Assembly: GCA_035048495.1 (NCBI GenBank) | Contig: CM068545.1 | Location: 42,092,450 to 42,156,449 of the forward strand | Reading direction: 5' to 3' | Origin: Euptelea pleiosperma | Taxonomy: Eukaryota > Streptophyta > Magnoliopsida > Ranunculales > Eupteleaceae | Length of the DNA: 64,000 bases | In this document: one piece after another, positions 22,487 through 35,464 of the stretch | How positions within the stretch are numbered: position 1 is the first letter of the stretch | Layout: each line of letters opens with the position of its first letter | Position numbers and translations under genes: made by a program | Notes under the pieces: generated by a model | What the model was told of the DNA's origin: nothing | Seen by the model: only the letters and a program-made list of their open reading frames with translations | Database searches by the model: none

Positions 22487-24015
22487 TGTAAGGAATATTT
22501 TCATATTCAATTTGGCAAAGATTCTATTTGACATAAAAACATTCTTGTAACCATTCCAACAAGCACTAGTGTAGCGTGAAGAAGTCGTGGTACGCATACT
22601 TCGCCAACTACGTGAAAACTAAAAGACAGAGACTGCAAGAATCAGATGGTTGACGATAAGAGTTATCTGAGTAACTGTCGATTTGTCAGTTAATGATCGT
22701 GTACGCTCGATTAGGAAGGTAAGTGACTTAGTGGCCACAGGTTTTGTATAAAATGAACAAAATATAATAGTCAGACTTAGTCATTGGACAGACCTGAGTC
22801 AAAGTCAATTTTATTGACTAGTGGGATAGTCCAATCGATTGGACATGTATCCTCAATCGATTGGACATAGCCCAATTGATTGGAGACACTGTGTAATCGA
22901 TTGGAGACTACGAGGCAGAAACTTATTTAAGCACAATCGATTGGAGATTCTGTGAAATCGATTGGAGCCTTCGAGACAGAAATCTTTCTGAGTACAATTG
23001 ATTGGAAACTCTGTGTAATCGATTGGAGCCTTAAGGACAAAAAGTTATTTATGTCAAATCAATTGGAGAACCCTGTGCAATCGATTGGTGCTTTTGGAAC
23101 AGAAAACTTATTGAGCCCAATCGATTGGACACTTATTCCCAATCGATTGGACATGACCCAATCGATTGGACCAAGTGTACAATCGATTGGACCTTGAACA
23201 GAATTGGTCTTTCTCAAATCTGAAATTCATGGTTCCATTATCCCACGTTCCACACGACTCAGGGTCTTGGAATTCTATAAATAAAATCCTTCTCTGCCTT
23301 TTCTAAATACACACAGAGACACAAAATGACTCAATCTTTAAGAGAGAGAAGCAAAGGCTATATTTGTTAGAGTGTCCATTCGAAGAGCAAGAAGCTTGTT
23401 TTCATTCACATTTTGTGAGCTTGTTCTCTTCTCGATCAAAGCCAAGAGCTTGATCTTTACTCAGCCTAGGTTTTCTATTTCTATATTCAACCTAGTAAGC
23501 CTGAGAGTACCAGTGTGGCTCAAACACATTTTGAGCAACTTGGGGTTCAGGGTGTACTGAATCCTTCACCTTCTGCAAAGGCGGGAGTGTTGAGAATTAA
23601 CATCGGAGGAGCCAATCGACAATAGGTTTGGGGTGTACAAAACTGAACAAGTGGATAAGGCTTCTTGGCTGGAAGGGAGCACGTGGATTCGTGGCTTTGA
23701 TTCAAAGGTCGTGGACGCATCGGCAGTAGGCCTTGGCTAAGGTTGGAAGCTTTATTTGCAACGGTGCTGCGTAGGTAACCTTTGTTTTGTTTAACTTTTC
23801 AGTTAGTGATACATTCCGTCTTGAGGTGGTCCCGTGGTTTTTCCTTGGCTAAGGTTTTCACATAAAAATATCTTGTCTTGTGATTGTTTGTTTGTATTCC
23901 GCAATCCATCTTGATTAGATCAAACGACAAAGAGACAATATACCATGGAGGTATATTTGATTTGAGTCAGTTGTGATAATCCTTTATCAAACAACCAAGG
24001 CATGTAATAATTTCA
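22487..24015 (+). repeat. copia-2 5' LTR
   Basis: 1529 bp. A block of roughly 100 bp near the U5 end present in copia-1 is missing (after CCAAGGCATGTAATAA). A TATAAAT box lies at about 23276 and the AATCGATTGG array at 22831-23192. Confidence 0.9.
22831..23192. repeat. AATCGATTGG palindromic array
   Basis: The densest array: more than ten AATCGATTGG-type motifs in 360 bp. They are separated by related spacers such as CTCTGTG and AGCCTT, so a larger degenerate unit underlies the array. Confidence 0.9.
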
Positions 24016-24017
24016 AT

Positions 24018-24029
24018 TGATATCAGAGT
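24018..24029 (+). promoter_or_regulatory. Mutated tRNA-Met primer-binding site
   Basis: TGATATCAGAGT, two mismatches from TGGTATCAGAGC, directly after the 5' LTR. Confidence 0.85.
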
Positions 24030-24105
24030 AGGTATTTCTATTTAAGGTTTAATCACCTGAATTTAGATTCCTGATAAACCAATCCATTTTCATTAATTTG
24101 TCAAA

Positions 24106-26062
24106 ATGCAAAGAGAATGTGAAAATACATCTAGATCTCCATTGTTTGATGGAGAAGACTATGCCTATTGGAAGGCTAAGATGAGGGCTTTTCTAAAGTC
24201 CATTGATGAACGAGTCTGGATGTCTGTAGTGGATGGTTGGTCACCACCCACAATGGAAGTAGGAGATAAAATCATTCTTAAACCGAAAAATGACTGGACT
24301 AAAGATGACATAAATTGTTGTTGTCTTAATAGCAAAGGGTTAAATGCTATTTTTAATGTTGTTGATAAGAATGAATTTAGAAGAATCTCCACTTGTTCCC
24401 TAGCTAAAGAAGCATGGGACATACTTAGAGTCACACATGAAGGAATGTCAACCGTTAAGATTTCAAACTTCAAATGTTGACATCCAATTTCGAATCCATG
24501 AGAATGGAGGAGAATGATACCTTCACTGAGTTTTATGCCAAACTTAGTGATATTGTGAACTCTGCTCACAACTTAGGTGAGATCATTCCTGAATCAAAAA
24601 TTGTTCAAAAAATTTTGAGATCCTTACCTGATAGATTTCAGGCTAAGGTCACTGCGATTGAAGAAAGCAAAGATGTTGATTCTCTTAAAGTCAATGAGCT
24701 AGTTGGGTCTTTACAAACTTATGAAATGAATTTGAGACAACCAAAGAAATCAAAAGGAATTGCCCTTAAGGTTTCTGAAGCTCAAGATTCAGAGTCAGAT
24801 GTTGACTCCGAAGTAGAAATGGCATTGTTTGTAAAAAAATTCAAAAAGTTCTTTCGTTCGAAAAATAATAGGTTCAAGAACAATAAATAGTTTGATAAAA
24901 CTGTGAAACATGCCAGACCTCATGAGAGAGGTAGTAGAAGTGACAGAAACCCTAGGGAAAGCCGCTCAAGCGATCCCCAATGTTTCAAATGTAAGAGTTT
25001 TGGTCACTTTGCAAATGTGTGCCCAAATAAAAAAGAATACAAGGGCAAGACAAAAGCATTCAATGCCACATGAGATGAAAAATCAGAAGATCATTCTAAT
25101 AATTCAGATAGCAATGAAAAGACTGATAAGTATACAGCTTTTGTTGCTCGTTTCAATAGTCCCTATGGATCTCATGGAGAGTCCGAGAAAAGTGATGATG
25201 AGAGTTTGGAAGACTCTTACAATGGGTATTCGGATGACTCGGCGGTTGGTGTGAAAGAACTGTACGAGGAATCGATAAAATTCATCAAAGCTAACAAAGT
25301 TTTATCTGACAGGGTTAAATATCTTGACTCTGAAAATGCAGCCTTAGTAATTGACGCTGAAAAATTAAAAGTGTTGATTACTGATTTAAAGGAAGAGAAT
25401 GAGTCTCTACTAAAGAAGAACAAGTCACTGGAATGTGAATTCCAAACTTGCATGACACGCAAGGAAACCCTAGGGAATGAGGTTCTCAAATCAAAAGGGA
25501 TGTGTCAGGATTCTCATCCAGCTCTGCACAGCTTGATGAGATTCTTCGTGTGGGAAAAGTCTATGGAGACAAACAGGGTTTGGCTTACAAAAACAATCAA
25601 GAAAAAGGGACTTCATCCAAGACAATTTTTGTTAAAGCCCAAGCTATTCCCACACAGATCAATGACCCAATCAAAATGGTAAAAAGCAGTCGTCAGTGCA
25701 AGTACTGCAAAAACATGGGTCATGTGATTAGAGACTGTCACAAGTTGAGAAGAGGACATCAAAATCTTCTAGAAAAAATGGTAAACACCACTCAGAATAT
25801 GAAAACTCAGAGAATTCCTAAGAAGACATATTATGAGATAAATTATTTGGATGTGTTATCTAGGAAGATGAAAGACCTACTAGAAAGGTCTAGAGAATTA
25901 ATCAAGGAGATTAAGTTTCTTGAAAAATTCAAACAACCTCAGAGTTATGTAACTCAAAAGAAAAAAGGTCCTAAGAGAATTGACCCATCTGCCAAACTCA
26001 CAACTGTGTGGGTTAGGAAAGATTCTCTGAAGGAGAAATGTTCGTCAGTGTCATATCTCTGA
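24106..26062 (+). pseudogene. copia-2 gag-like protein, decayed
   Basis: The start ATG at 24106 opens a UBN2-type copia gag domain (SPLFDGEDYAYWKAKMRAFL, then EAWDILRVTHEG). A frameshift near 24470 continues it to a TAG at 24888. Past that stop the same frame encodes a CCHC knuckle (CFKCKSFGHFANVC, from 24981), a TGA near 25071 and a coiled coil (about 25240-25480). A second frameshift near 25500 leads to another CCHC knuckle (CKYCKNMGHVIRDC, from 25697) and ends at 26062. Gag would form the particle shell and bind RNA. Two zinc knuckles around a long coiled coil are retained as a shared layout with copia-1. No pol follows. Confidence 0.85.
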
Positions 26063-26368
26063 GCAATGTGCTCTCAATTCCCTCTTGTTCTCATATTCTT
26101 ATGTTTTGAGGGATTTTTGGTTCTTTTTTATTTAGCTTCGTTTTGAAGAATAAAAATTGATAATATTTCAGAAAAATCAAAAGATCAAATGTTCAAAAGA
26201 ATGTTAAAATTATTATTCTATATAATTTTGATGAGCAGTAATTTCAGAGACATTCTAAGAAAATTGACTTAATTGTTTGTAAAAGTTTTGCTAATCCATG
26301 TATTATATCTTTTAATTATTATGATTGGTCAATTTTTACTAATATGCATGAGAAGATTATTGAAATAG
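26063..26368 (+). other. copia-2 non-coding region before the Athila insertion
   Basis: AT-rich sequence corresponding in position to 18629-19020 of copia-1. No gene seen. Confidence 0.6.
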
Positions 26369-26373
26369 TATAT

Positions 26374-26391
26374 TGATATTATACTATTTCA
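26374..26391 (+). repeat. 18-bp remnant of the Athila-A 5' LTR
   Basis: TGATATTATACTATTTCA joins the first seven bases of the LTR to a terminus like CTATTTTCA. It is followed by AA and the primer site exactly as in Athila-B, and is preceded by the same TATAT as the far end. Confidence 0.85.
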
Positions 26392-26393
26392 AA

Positions 26394-26407
26394 TGGCGCC
26401 GTTGCCG
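26394..26407 (+). promoter_or_regulatory. tRNA-Asp primer-binding site
   Basis: TGGCGCCGTTGCCG matches the plant tRNA-Asp 3' end complement used by Athila elements, two bases after the LTR remnant. Confidence 0.9.
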
Positions 26408-27820
26408 CTCGGTTGACGGGATTGCAAAAAGACGAACAGGAATTCGGAAAGCTGCTTAATCTTCAAGATCCGATCCAAATCGGAAACTTTCCACTTTATT
26501 TTTCACATTTTCCACTTATTATTTTAATGCCTCGGACGGCCGAGTGCAAAGTTGTAATAACTTAGGACTTTATTTTCTCTGCTTTTAGAATAACTGCTAG
26601 ATAATTAACTAATTAAAAATACCAAAAATAATAGGGTCAGATTTCAATTCTGCTATTTCTAGTTAGATCACCATTGGTTATTTGATTCAAATTGGAAGAT
26701 TTCCAACTCCGGGTAATTCAAAAGTAGATATTTTCGAATCTTAATTCGGGAATAGCTGAAGTTGAATTTCAAACCCTAATTGGAACTAATTCACAATACC
26801 TGCCCTAAATCATTGTGTGTTTCTTGAAACCCCAAAGGCGGTATACCTTCCAATTACATACCATAGACCATTGTGGACTAACGTGATTGCGGATTGCGTT
26901 TACCAAGTGAGTAGGGAGCGAAAGCTCAAAGAGGTGGAGTCGGGCCCAAGCCCATTTGGATACCCCTCCCTATCTCACGGAGGAGACCCCGTGCGTAGCC
27001 AACGGGTAGGTAAGTTTCCATACCTCGCCTTGAGTGCGATCTTGCTCATTGTGCAAAATACTGTGCCGATTGTCTATTTGCTTTCGCAAAAATTATCGGA
27101 ACTGCTTGGTTTGGCCGTAATAAAATACATTAAAGAGCAAACCCAGCTCTAACTTGAAACTGGTGGGATTTCATCACTCACCTCATCATTCCAGCTTTTG
27201 TGCAACCACAGCCAAGAATTAAAATCAATCAAGAATAGAGCCCACTTAGATCGGTGTTCGAGGAAAACTCCACACAAAGCGACCCCTTCAAAGATCAAGT
27301 CGATTAAGTCCATGAGTGCGGGTCCCTGTTATCTAACACACCCATAGGTCCCTACTACTCAAGTATACCGAGCTCGTAAGTGGCCTCCTTGATTGTCTGT
27401 CAGATTAGCTAGTGTCGGATTAGGAACACGAACCAACCCTAGCTCCTCTTCTGGGAAAACTCATCTTCACGCTTGACAAATCCGGTTAGTCTGGGGCGTA
27501 CTTAAGTCAGCCGATGTGCCGCACGTCTGTCTAGGCTTCGGATTATCTTGCAGTCAACTTGAGTTAGTACTAGCGGATTTGCTTTGAAGAGTGTATCCTG
27601 GTGAGAACCTACAGAGTGAAAAGTTAGTCCGGCGGGTATTTGAAGATAAACCAGTGGTCCACCCACTGTCATAATCTACACTAGCCCTACACTAACAAGA
27701 TAATTCATAATACTATCCTGATTGTTTAGGTTAAGAATATCTGTTGCTTTGTGTGCATCATCTAGGCTCATTTGGTTTCATACACCTCTTACCGACTCTA
27801 GAGGCTTGCTCTTTCAGCAC
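26408..27820 (+). other. Athila-A leader
   Basis: 1.4 kb between primer site and gag with no long gene. The block 26907-27041 is about 95% identical over its core to 47141-47273 of Athila-B and ends near a consensus splice donor GTAAGT at 27010-27015. Further conserved patches occur around 27310-27370 and 27480-27560. Confidence 0.75.
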
Positions 27821-30800
27821 ATGCCCGCTTGGACTAGATCCAATCGTAGATTGATTCGATCTGAGAATCATTCTCTTACAGTGGAGTCTTCCACTATTCA
27901 TCACCCCTCCCCCTTTCCTCCCCACTCTTCCAGAGAAAATACCTTCATCGTCATGGCAGACGAACGTCCCCTCATCGAGACGTATGCGCCGATCTCGGCC
28001 AACCCGCCATCATGCATTGTTCTTCCACCTACTGCGGCGGTACAATTCAAGATCAGGCCGCAAACTATTCAAATGCTGCCAACTTTTAGAGGTCTCCCCA
28101 GAGAAGACCCCTATTCCCATATCAGGGAATTTCAACATGTCATCCTGCTCTTTAGAAATCAGAATCTTGATGATGACAATGTTAGACTGAGAGTTTTTCC
28201 TTTCTCTCTAAAGGATAGAGCCTCGGACTGGCTTTACTCTCTTCCTGCGGATTCTATCACAAGTTGGAAAGAACTTGTAGGAAAATTTATGTCCAAATTT
28301 TACCCCATGACTCGTACTAATCAAATGAAACAACTCATACAGGACTTCCGACAAAAGTCTAGTGAGAAATATTATGAAGCCTGGGAACGATTCCAGGATC
28401 ATCTGACCAAGTGTCCACATCACAGTATCGACAAAGGCAGTCTGGTTCACATTTTCTATAAGGGACTTACTGATGAGTCCCGCACTATGGTTGAGTCAAT
28501 GTGCCAAGGAAAATTCATGCATAATACTCCTACTGAAGCGTATAAATTTTTGGGAGAATTAAGTGAAAATTCCCAGCATTGGACGATTGACAATGACTTC
28601 AGTCGAAATACTCCGGTCCTGAAAACTAATATGGGAAATGAAGCAAAGGTTGACCCTGAACTCAAATCCCTCATTCAAGAGTTGACCAAGTCAGTCTCTG
28701 CCCTGGCTGTGTCTGTACACAAGCCTGTTCACCATTCTGCCCCAGTCATGAATATAGGTCAAGAGAACCTCATGGAACCATGTAATATCTGTTTACAGCC
28801 CTCCCACTCTACTGAAAATTGTCCTTTAAATGATGGATGTGCCCCTCCACTCCAAGAAGAAGTTTGTGCATTTAATACCTTTAAACCACCTACCCAGAAC
28901 TCGTATAGCCAAACATACCATCCTGATACGAGAAATCATCCTAACTTCTCCTGGAGGCAGCAGTCTGCTCCACAACAAAGACCTGCGCAAAGCACATATC
29001 CTCCTGGGTTTAATCAACCCAACAGGCAATACCAACAGGGACAATACCAACAGGGACAGTACCAACAGAGTCAAAACCAGACGAGTCAATACCCGTCTAA
29101 TCAGAATCGATCATTCCAGCAAGGACAATACTCTGGTCAACAGGCACCTAATCAGAATCCCCAGAATCTGCAGTTAAGTCAAACTGCACCTCAATCCTAC
29201 AATTATTCTGCCCCTATGAGCTCAAATCGTGAACTGGTTGCTCAAGCTGCTCCTAAACCGGGTCTAGAAGACCTCTTATCACAATTTATTGTGCAGCAAA
29301 CCCAGTCCATGCAGCGCCTAGAGCAGCGTCTCGGGAATTTAGAAGCTGAGAAAGCCAAAGGCATCTTCCCTAGCCAACCTATTGCAAATCCTAAAGGGAA
29401 TGCCAAGGGCACAGTTTATGAGGTAGGTTCCCAGTCACAGAATCCAAACTACTAAGGAGAGGTACAAGCTGTTACCACACTCCGATCTGGAAAGACTGTG
29501 GATATGGGAGTAAAAGAACCATCAGAGCCATCTCCCGCTCCTATTCCTAAACCCAGCACGGAGGAACACATTTCAAAATCCACCTCTGATGCTGTGAAGC
29601 CTACACCAAAATCTACAATCCCAGTGCAGAGATATCAGGCGAAGGACAAATCTATTTGTCGGATTAAGCCTCCCTTCCCGGACAGGCTTGTCCAAGACAA
29701 AAGAGATCAGCAATTTTCAGAGATCTTAGACATTTTCAAAGACGTCCAGATCAATATCCCCTTCCTATCTGCTATTAAACAAATCCCTTCCTATGCCAAA
29801 TTCCTGAAAGAATTATGCACTGTCAAACGGCGTACGCATGTACCCAAAGATGCCTTTTTGGCAGAAAAAGCTACAGCGTTCATCCAACGCAATAGTGTAA
29901 TTAAGCATAAGGATCCGGGAAGTCCTACTGTGCAGTGTGAAATCGGTGATAACTTTAGTTGCACAGCTTTGTTGGACTTAGGAGCTAGTGTCAATCTCAT
30001 ACCGTTTTCGGTATACCAGCAGTTAGGCCTCAAGGATATGAAGCCAACAAAAATCACTCTGAAGTTGGCCGACCAGTCCATAAAAATTCCACGGGGAATT
30101 ATTGAAGATGTCCTAGTGAAAGTAGCTGACTTTTACTACCCTGTAGACTTCATCATCCTCGACACAGAACCGTGTCAGGATAATCGAATCCCGGTCATTC
30201 TAGGCCGACCGTTCCTTGCTACCGCGAATGCACACATCGGGTGTAGGGACGGGAATATGTCAATTGCCTTCGGGAACCTAAAGGATGAGGTTAACATCTT
30301 TCGACTTATGCGACAGGATGCCGATCGCGATGTAACAGATGAAATGTATGCCGTTGAGAGTCTAATTCAGGACTCCACCGAAGATATCTTGAAACAGTGC
30401 CAAGAGCACTTTGATTCTGACTTCCAATGGGAGTCAGCAATTTTTGAGGATAATACTATCCAAGAGTCAGCTACACTGATTTCTACTCCTCCTCCTATTG
30501 TTGAGTATGAGCCTCTGCTAACCATGATCAGAGATCCTACTACTGTCAACTCTATCTCGGTAGAGGAGGAAGAATCAAGCTCCACTGATCAGAAACTTGA
30601 GCTTAAGCCTCTACCCTCTGAACTATCTTATGCTTATCTTGGTTCTGAAGAGACTTATCCTATCATCATTTCTTCTGCCCTATCTGCGTCCCAAAAAGAG
30701 AGACTAATTATGTTGTTAAAGAAGCACAAATCAGCCATAGGATGGACCATTGATGACATTCGTGGGATAGACCCTTCTGTGTGTCAACATCACATTTATC

Positions 30801-33502
30801 TTGAAGACAACTCTAAGACGTCTAGAGAGCACCAGAGGAGGTTAAATCCAGTCCTAAAAGAAGTAGTACGGGATGAAATTCTAAAATTGCTAGATGCGGG
30901 TATCATTTACCCCATCTCTGATAGCAAATGGGTGAGTCCAATCCATGTCGTACCTAAGAAGGCGGGTTTCACTGTTGTAGAAAATGATCAAGGAGAAATG
31001 GTGACCCAGCGCTTAAAGAAAGGATGGAGAGTCTGTATTGACTACAGACGGCTCAATACCAACACCCGGAAGGACCATTTCCCTCTCCCATTCATTGATC
31101 AGATGTTGGAACGTCTAGCAGGTCATTCCTACTATTGTTTCCTAGATGGTTACTCGGGATATAATCAGATTCCCATTGCACCCGAGGACCATGAGAAGAC
31201 CACGTTCACCTGTCCCTTTGGCACTTTTGCCTACAGTCGCATGCCTTTTGGCCTCTGCAATGCACCTGCGACTTTTCAAAGGTGTATGATGAGTATATTT
31301 TCGGACATGGTCGAACGGTTCTTAGAAGTTTTCATGGATGATTTCTCCGTCTTTGGATCCTCTTTCGATGACTGTCTCCAACATCTGAGTCTGGTACTCG
31401 CAAGATGTCAGGATAAGCGACTTGTCCTAAATTGGAAAAAATGTCACTTTATGGTAAAGAAAGGAATCGTACTAGGACATGTCATTTCTGACAAGGGTAT
31501 TGAGGTTGACAAAGCCAAGATTGATATTATCTCGACCCTATCAATTCCTAAATCTGTGCGTGATATTCGATCTTTTCTTGGACATGGAGGATTCTACAGG
31601 AGATTCATTAAGGATTTCTCCCAGATAGCTCGACCCCTATGTAGTCTTCTGGCTAAGGATAGCCCTTTTGACTTCAATGCTGACTGTGCAAAGGCATTCG
31701 AGCGTCTTAAATCTGAGCTTACTTCTGCGCCCATCATCCGCCCTCCTGATTGGACCATACCTTTTGAAGTGATGTGTGACGCATCCGACTATGCTCTTGG
31801 AGCAGTTTTGGGCCAAAGAGTCAACAAAATGCCGCATGTGATATACTATGCGAGTAAGACTTTAAACTCGGCTCGGTTAAACTACTCCACTACTGAAAAA
31901 GAGCTTCTTGCCGTTGTTTTTGCTCTGGATAAATTCAGACCATACTTATTGGCCACTAAAGTCATAGTTTATACGGATCATGCGGCTCTGAGATATCTAA
32001 TGTCCAAAAAGGAGACGAAGCCGAGATTGATAAGATGGATCCTTCAATTACAGGAATTCGATCTAGAGATCAGGGACAAGAAAGGAACTGAGAATGTTGT
32101 GGCTAATCACTTATCAAGGCTGACTTTAGAGTCTAATTTTGAATCTCAGCCCATTCTCGAAACTTTTCCTGACGAACAACTGTTCGCTATCTCCGTCACC
32201 CCATGGTATGCTGACATTGTCAATTACCTAGTGACGGAGGAAATACCATCTCATTGGTCAAAACAGGACAAAAATCAATTCCTGGCAAGAGTTAAGTATT
32301 ACTCTTGGGACGAGCCTTATTTATATAAATACTGTCCTGACCAGATTATTCGTCTCTGTGTCCCTGAATCTCAGCAATTAAATATCTTGTCCTCTTGTCA
32401 TGACCAACCATGTGGTGGTCACTTTAGTTCCAAAAAGACGGCTGAGAAAATCCTACAATGTGGATTCTACTGGCCTTCTCTGTTTCGAGAAACACATATC
32501 TACTGCAAGGCTTGCCCAAATTGTCAAAACCTTGGCAGAATTTCTCAGAGAAATATGATGCCCTTAAACCCTATTCAAGTCGATGAGATATTCGATATGT
32601 GGGGTATTGATTTCATGGGGCCCTTTCCTACATCCAATGGTTTCCAATTCATCCTCCTAGCTGTGGATTATGTCTCTAAGTGGATTGAGGCAATTCCTAC
32701 AAGAACCAATGACCATCAAGTTGTGGTGAGATTTTTGAGGGAGTACATTTTCACAAGATTCGGAGCCCCCAAAGCCATTATAAGTGATGGGGGTAGCCAT
32801 TTCTGCAATAGAGTTTTTGAAAAGTTAATGAAAAAGTACGGTGTAACTCATAAGGTTGCCCTTGCTTACCATCCGCAGACCAGCGGTCAGGTCGAGGTCT
32901 CCAATCGGCAAATCAAGCAGATACTGGAGAAGACAGTCAATACAACTCGTAAAGACTAGTCTACACGCCTCTCAGATGCTCTATGGGCTTACCGAACAGC
33001 TTATAAAACTCCCTTGAATATGTCTCCATACCGTTTGGTTTATGGTAAACCTTGTCATCTCCCTGTTGAGATTGAGCATCACGCCCTATGGGCGATCAAA
33101 AAACTCAATTTCGACTTAGACGCAGCAGGAGAGGAAAGGAATTTACAACTCAATGAATTGGATGAACTGAGAAATGATTCATATGCCTTGTCAAAAAAGT
33201 ATAAAGATAAAATGAAATGGATACATGACAAGAGCATTCTTAGGAAGGATTTCCACCAGGGACAGAAGGTCTTACTTTATAATTCTAGACTTCACATCTT
33301 CCCTGGAAAATTGAAGTCCCGATGGTCAGGCCCATTTGTTGTTACTGAAGTCAAGCCCTATGGGGCTATAACTGTTGAGGATCCGAAGGATAATTCAACC
33401 TTCCAGGTCAATGGACAGCGTCTCAAACCTTTTCAAGAATTAGACGTGTTATCTATTCAAACCTTCGAGATAGATCTTATTGATCCAATATATGAAGACT
33501 GA
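27821..33502 (+). pseudogene. Athila-A gag-pol polyprotein, two stops
   Basis: One continuous frame of 1894 codons from the ATG at 27821, chosen because the residues from there (MPAW..N.RLIRSENH) are conserved in Athila-B. Order: gag core (about residues 70-250), CCHC knuckle (CNICLQPSHSTENC, from residue 321), Gln-rich linker, a short coiled coil, aspartic protease (DLGAS at 719), RT (FMDD at 1171-1174), RNase H, and integrase with HHCC zinc site and catalytic Asp near 1597. In-frame stops: TAA at 29453-29455 (CAA in the other copies) and TAG at 32957-32959 (TGG in Athila-B), the second beyond the catalytic Glu. Both are C-to-T or G-to-A changes. It would copy and integrate the element if intact. 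Confidence 0.93.
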
Positions 33503-33867
33503 TGTTTCTGTCAGTCTCTATGAGCTCCAACTTAGTTGGGGGTGAATTTCACCCCCGTTGTGTCTGGCTGAAGACATAAAACTTAGTGCTTTCGGAAAGG
33601 CAATTCCGGTATTCCTAGAAGTCATTGAGTCTCATGCATAAATATTATATTTCATATATTATTATGGCTATACAGGTACAATTCCTCTCACTACCATCAG
33701 GTATCACCAAATCTCAGCTATACTGGTATAACTCTTCCTCTAACATGCATCACATTCAGAGTTTTCATACATTTTTGTCCCGGTCTGAGCACCGAGGACG
33801 GTGCTGTATTTCAGTTGGGGGTGGGGATTTATCAAAACTCATGTCTTCATAAAAAAAAAAAATTTTG

Positions 33868-33900
<33 letters not shown>

Positions 33901-35464
33901 GAAAAATGAGAAAAAGATGTATTTTGGGGTGATAACCTGTGTTTTACAAAGTTTTCTGAGTACTTTCGAAATGCTTTTCAAATCCTTTACAATGATGAGT
34001 ACAAAATTTTCGGAAAGTCTATTTATTGAAAAGGATGTCTGTTTTGAAAAATCACTTATTAGCTCTTCATTCAGTTTGAAAGCAAACATTACTACAGTGG
34101 ATTGAAAAATCTTTGAAAACTCAGATTCAGCAAAAATGTTCACATATCAACGTCAGAATTATCCGAAGTTTAGATTATCCAGAGATCCAAGAAGAACAAT
34201 TGTGGAGACCTAACCCAGTGAGCTTTTGATCTTTTCATTATTTCTGAGGGTAATAAAATTATTCTGAGTCACAAGATGACTCACAATTCTTCTACTTCCC
34301 AAATATTTCCATTGAGTGATCTCATTAACCCTTGCTTTGGTCATGGAACTCAGAACGACATCAAATTCAGATTATTACAGAAAGAATCTTCTCTATATCC
34401 ATTCGAGACATCGAAGATGAAAGTACAAACCCTAGAAAATGATATAGGCCATCTTTCTAACCAATCAGACTTTTTAGCTTCCCTAAACATCTATACCATT
34501 AGAAACTATTTTTGAGCCTTTTGATGAAAACCTTTTCTTGTTAAACCCATCAACCAAAAACCCAATCCCAAAAAGAGTTCAATACGATAACCTACTTCTG
34601 AGAGGGATCAAAGAGTATTTGGTATGATTACACCAAGAAAAGAAAAGAAAACAAATGGTTTGTGCTGAAAAGAAACATGATCAGAAAAAAAAAAAAAAAA
34701 AAAAAGAATGAAAGGAAAATTTGAAAAAGGTTGAAGAATATCCAAAAAGACAAAAATTGGAAAGAGGAAAGAAGAAAAATTAAGGAAATATTACCCTTGG
34801 GAAAAATTGCAAAGAATAGTGAGATACCCTCTCAGAATTTTTGAATACCAGAATATCCTTCTTTTCTGAACTTATCCTAAGCCTTAATACAACCTATACA
34901 AGTCCTATTTGATTCTAGATTTGTACGATCATCAAGTGTGGAGAATGGAGAAAAGAGAAATTATAGAGTTTGATCCGACGTTCTTAAGTGATATGACATT
35001 CCAATCATGAGATCTTAAATCTTCTTATACCCTCCATTCAAGAACTATATATGTGAGACGTTTGCCAGTTTTTATTCATCTCCTCACATATAGTTTGAGA
35101 GAAAAGTATAAAACCATTTCTGAGTGATTCACTTCTGAGTGGTATACAAGTGAGGATTGAGGTCGAGGCATAGATTCTCTAAGGAGATCCAAATATCTCT
35201 ACTACCAGATAAGGATGATGTTGAACACACACACACACACTGAGTCTGAGTAATATTTTGTTTGAAGGTCCATTTGTAGAAGTGTTGTATTTTGCTGATT
35301 AGTTCTAATTTGTGAATGATTTCTTGCATCCTTGAAATAATCGGACAAAACGAAATTTTTCTGAGTAATGCAAATAAGTTTTCTGGCATGTTCTGCCAAG
35401 CCCTTTTTAGCTCACTTATTTCGCAATAATTGCCAAGGATTGTCAATATTCTAGTTGGGGGTTG
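33503..35464 (+). other. Athila-A 3' untranslated region
   Basis: About 1.96 kb without an env-like gene. It contains a hairpin right after the pol stop (GGGGGTGAA 33538-33546 facing TTCACCCCC 33548-33556), a second hairpin (AGCACCG/CGGTGCT, 33788-33805), A-tracts at 33851-33862, 33868-33895 and about 34686-34704, and a (CA)n run at 35225-35240. A G-rich tract, AGTTGGGGGTTG (35453-35464), abuts the 3' LTR and is the likely polypurine tract. Confidence 0.8.

Larger units (their letters stand above)
22487..26368 (+). mobile_element. copia-2: gag-only copia-like element, 5' part
   Basis: Same family as copia-1, inserted 478 bp away in the same array. It begins TGTAAGGAATATTTTCATAT after GGTTT (22482-22486). 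It contains a 5' LTR, primer site and a longer gag-like gene. At 26368 it is interrupted by an Athila element and continues at 38692 after that element's duplication. No 3' LTR with this start sequence occurs anywhere else in the window, so the 3' end is lost or beyond 64000. Confidence 0.9.
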
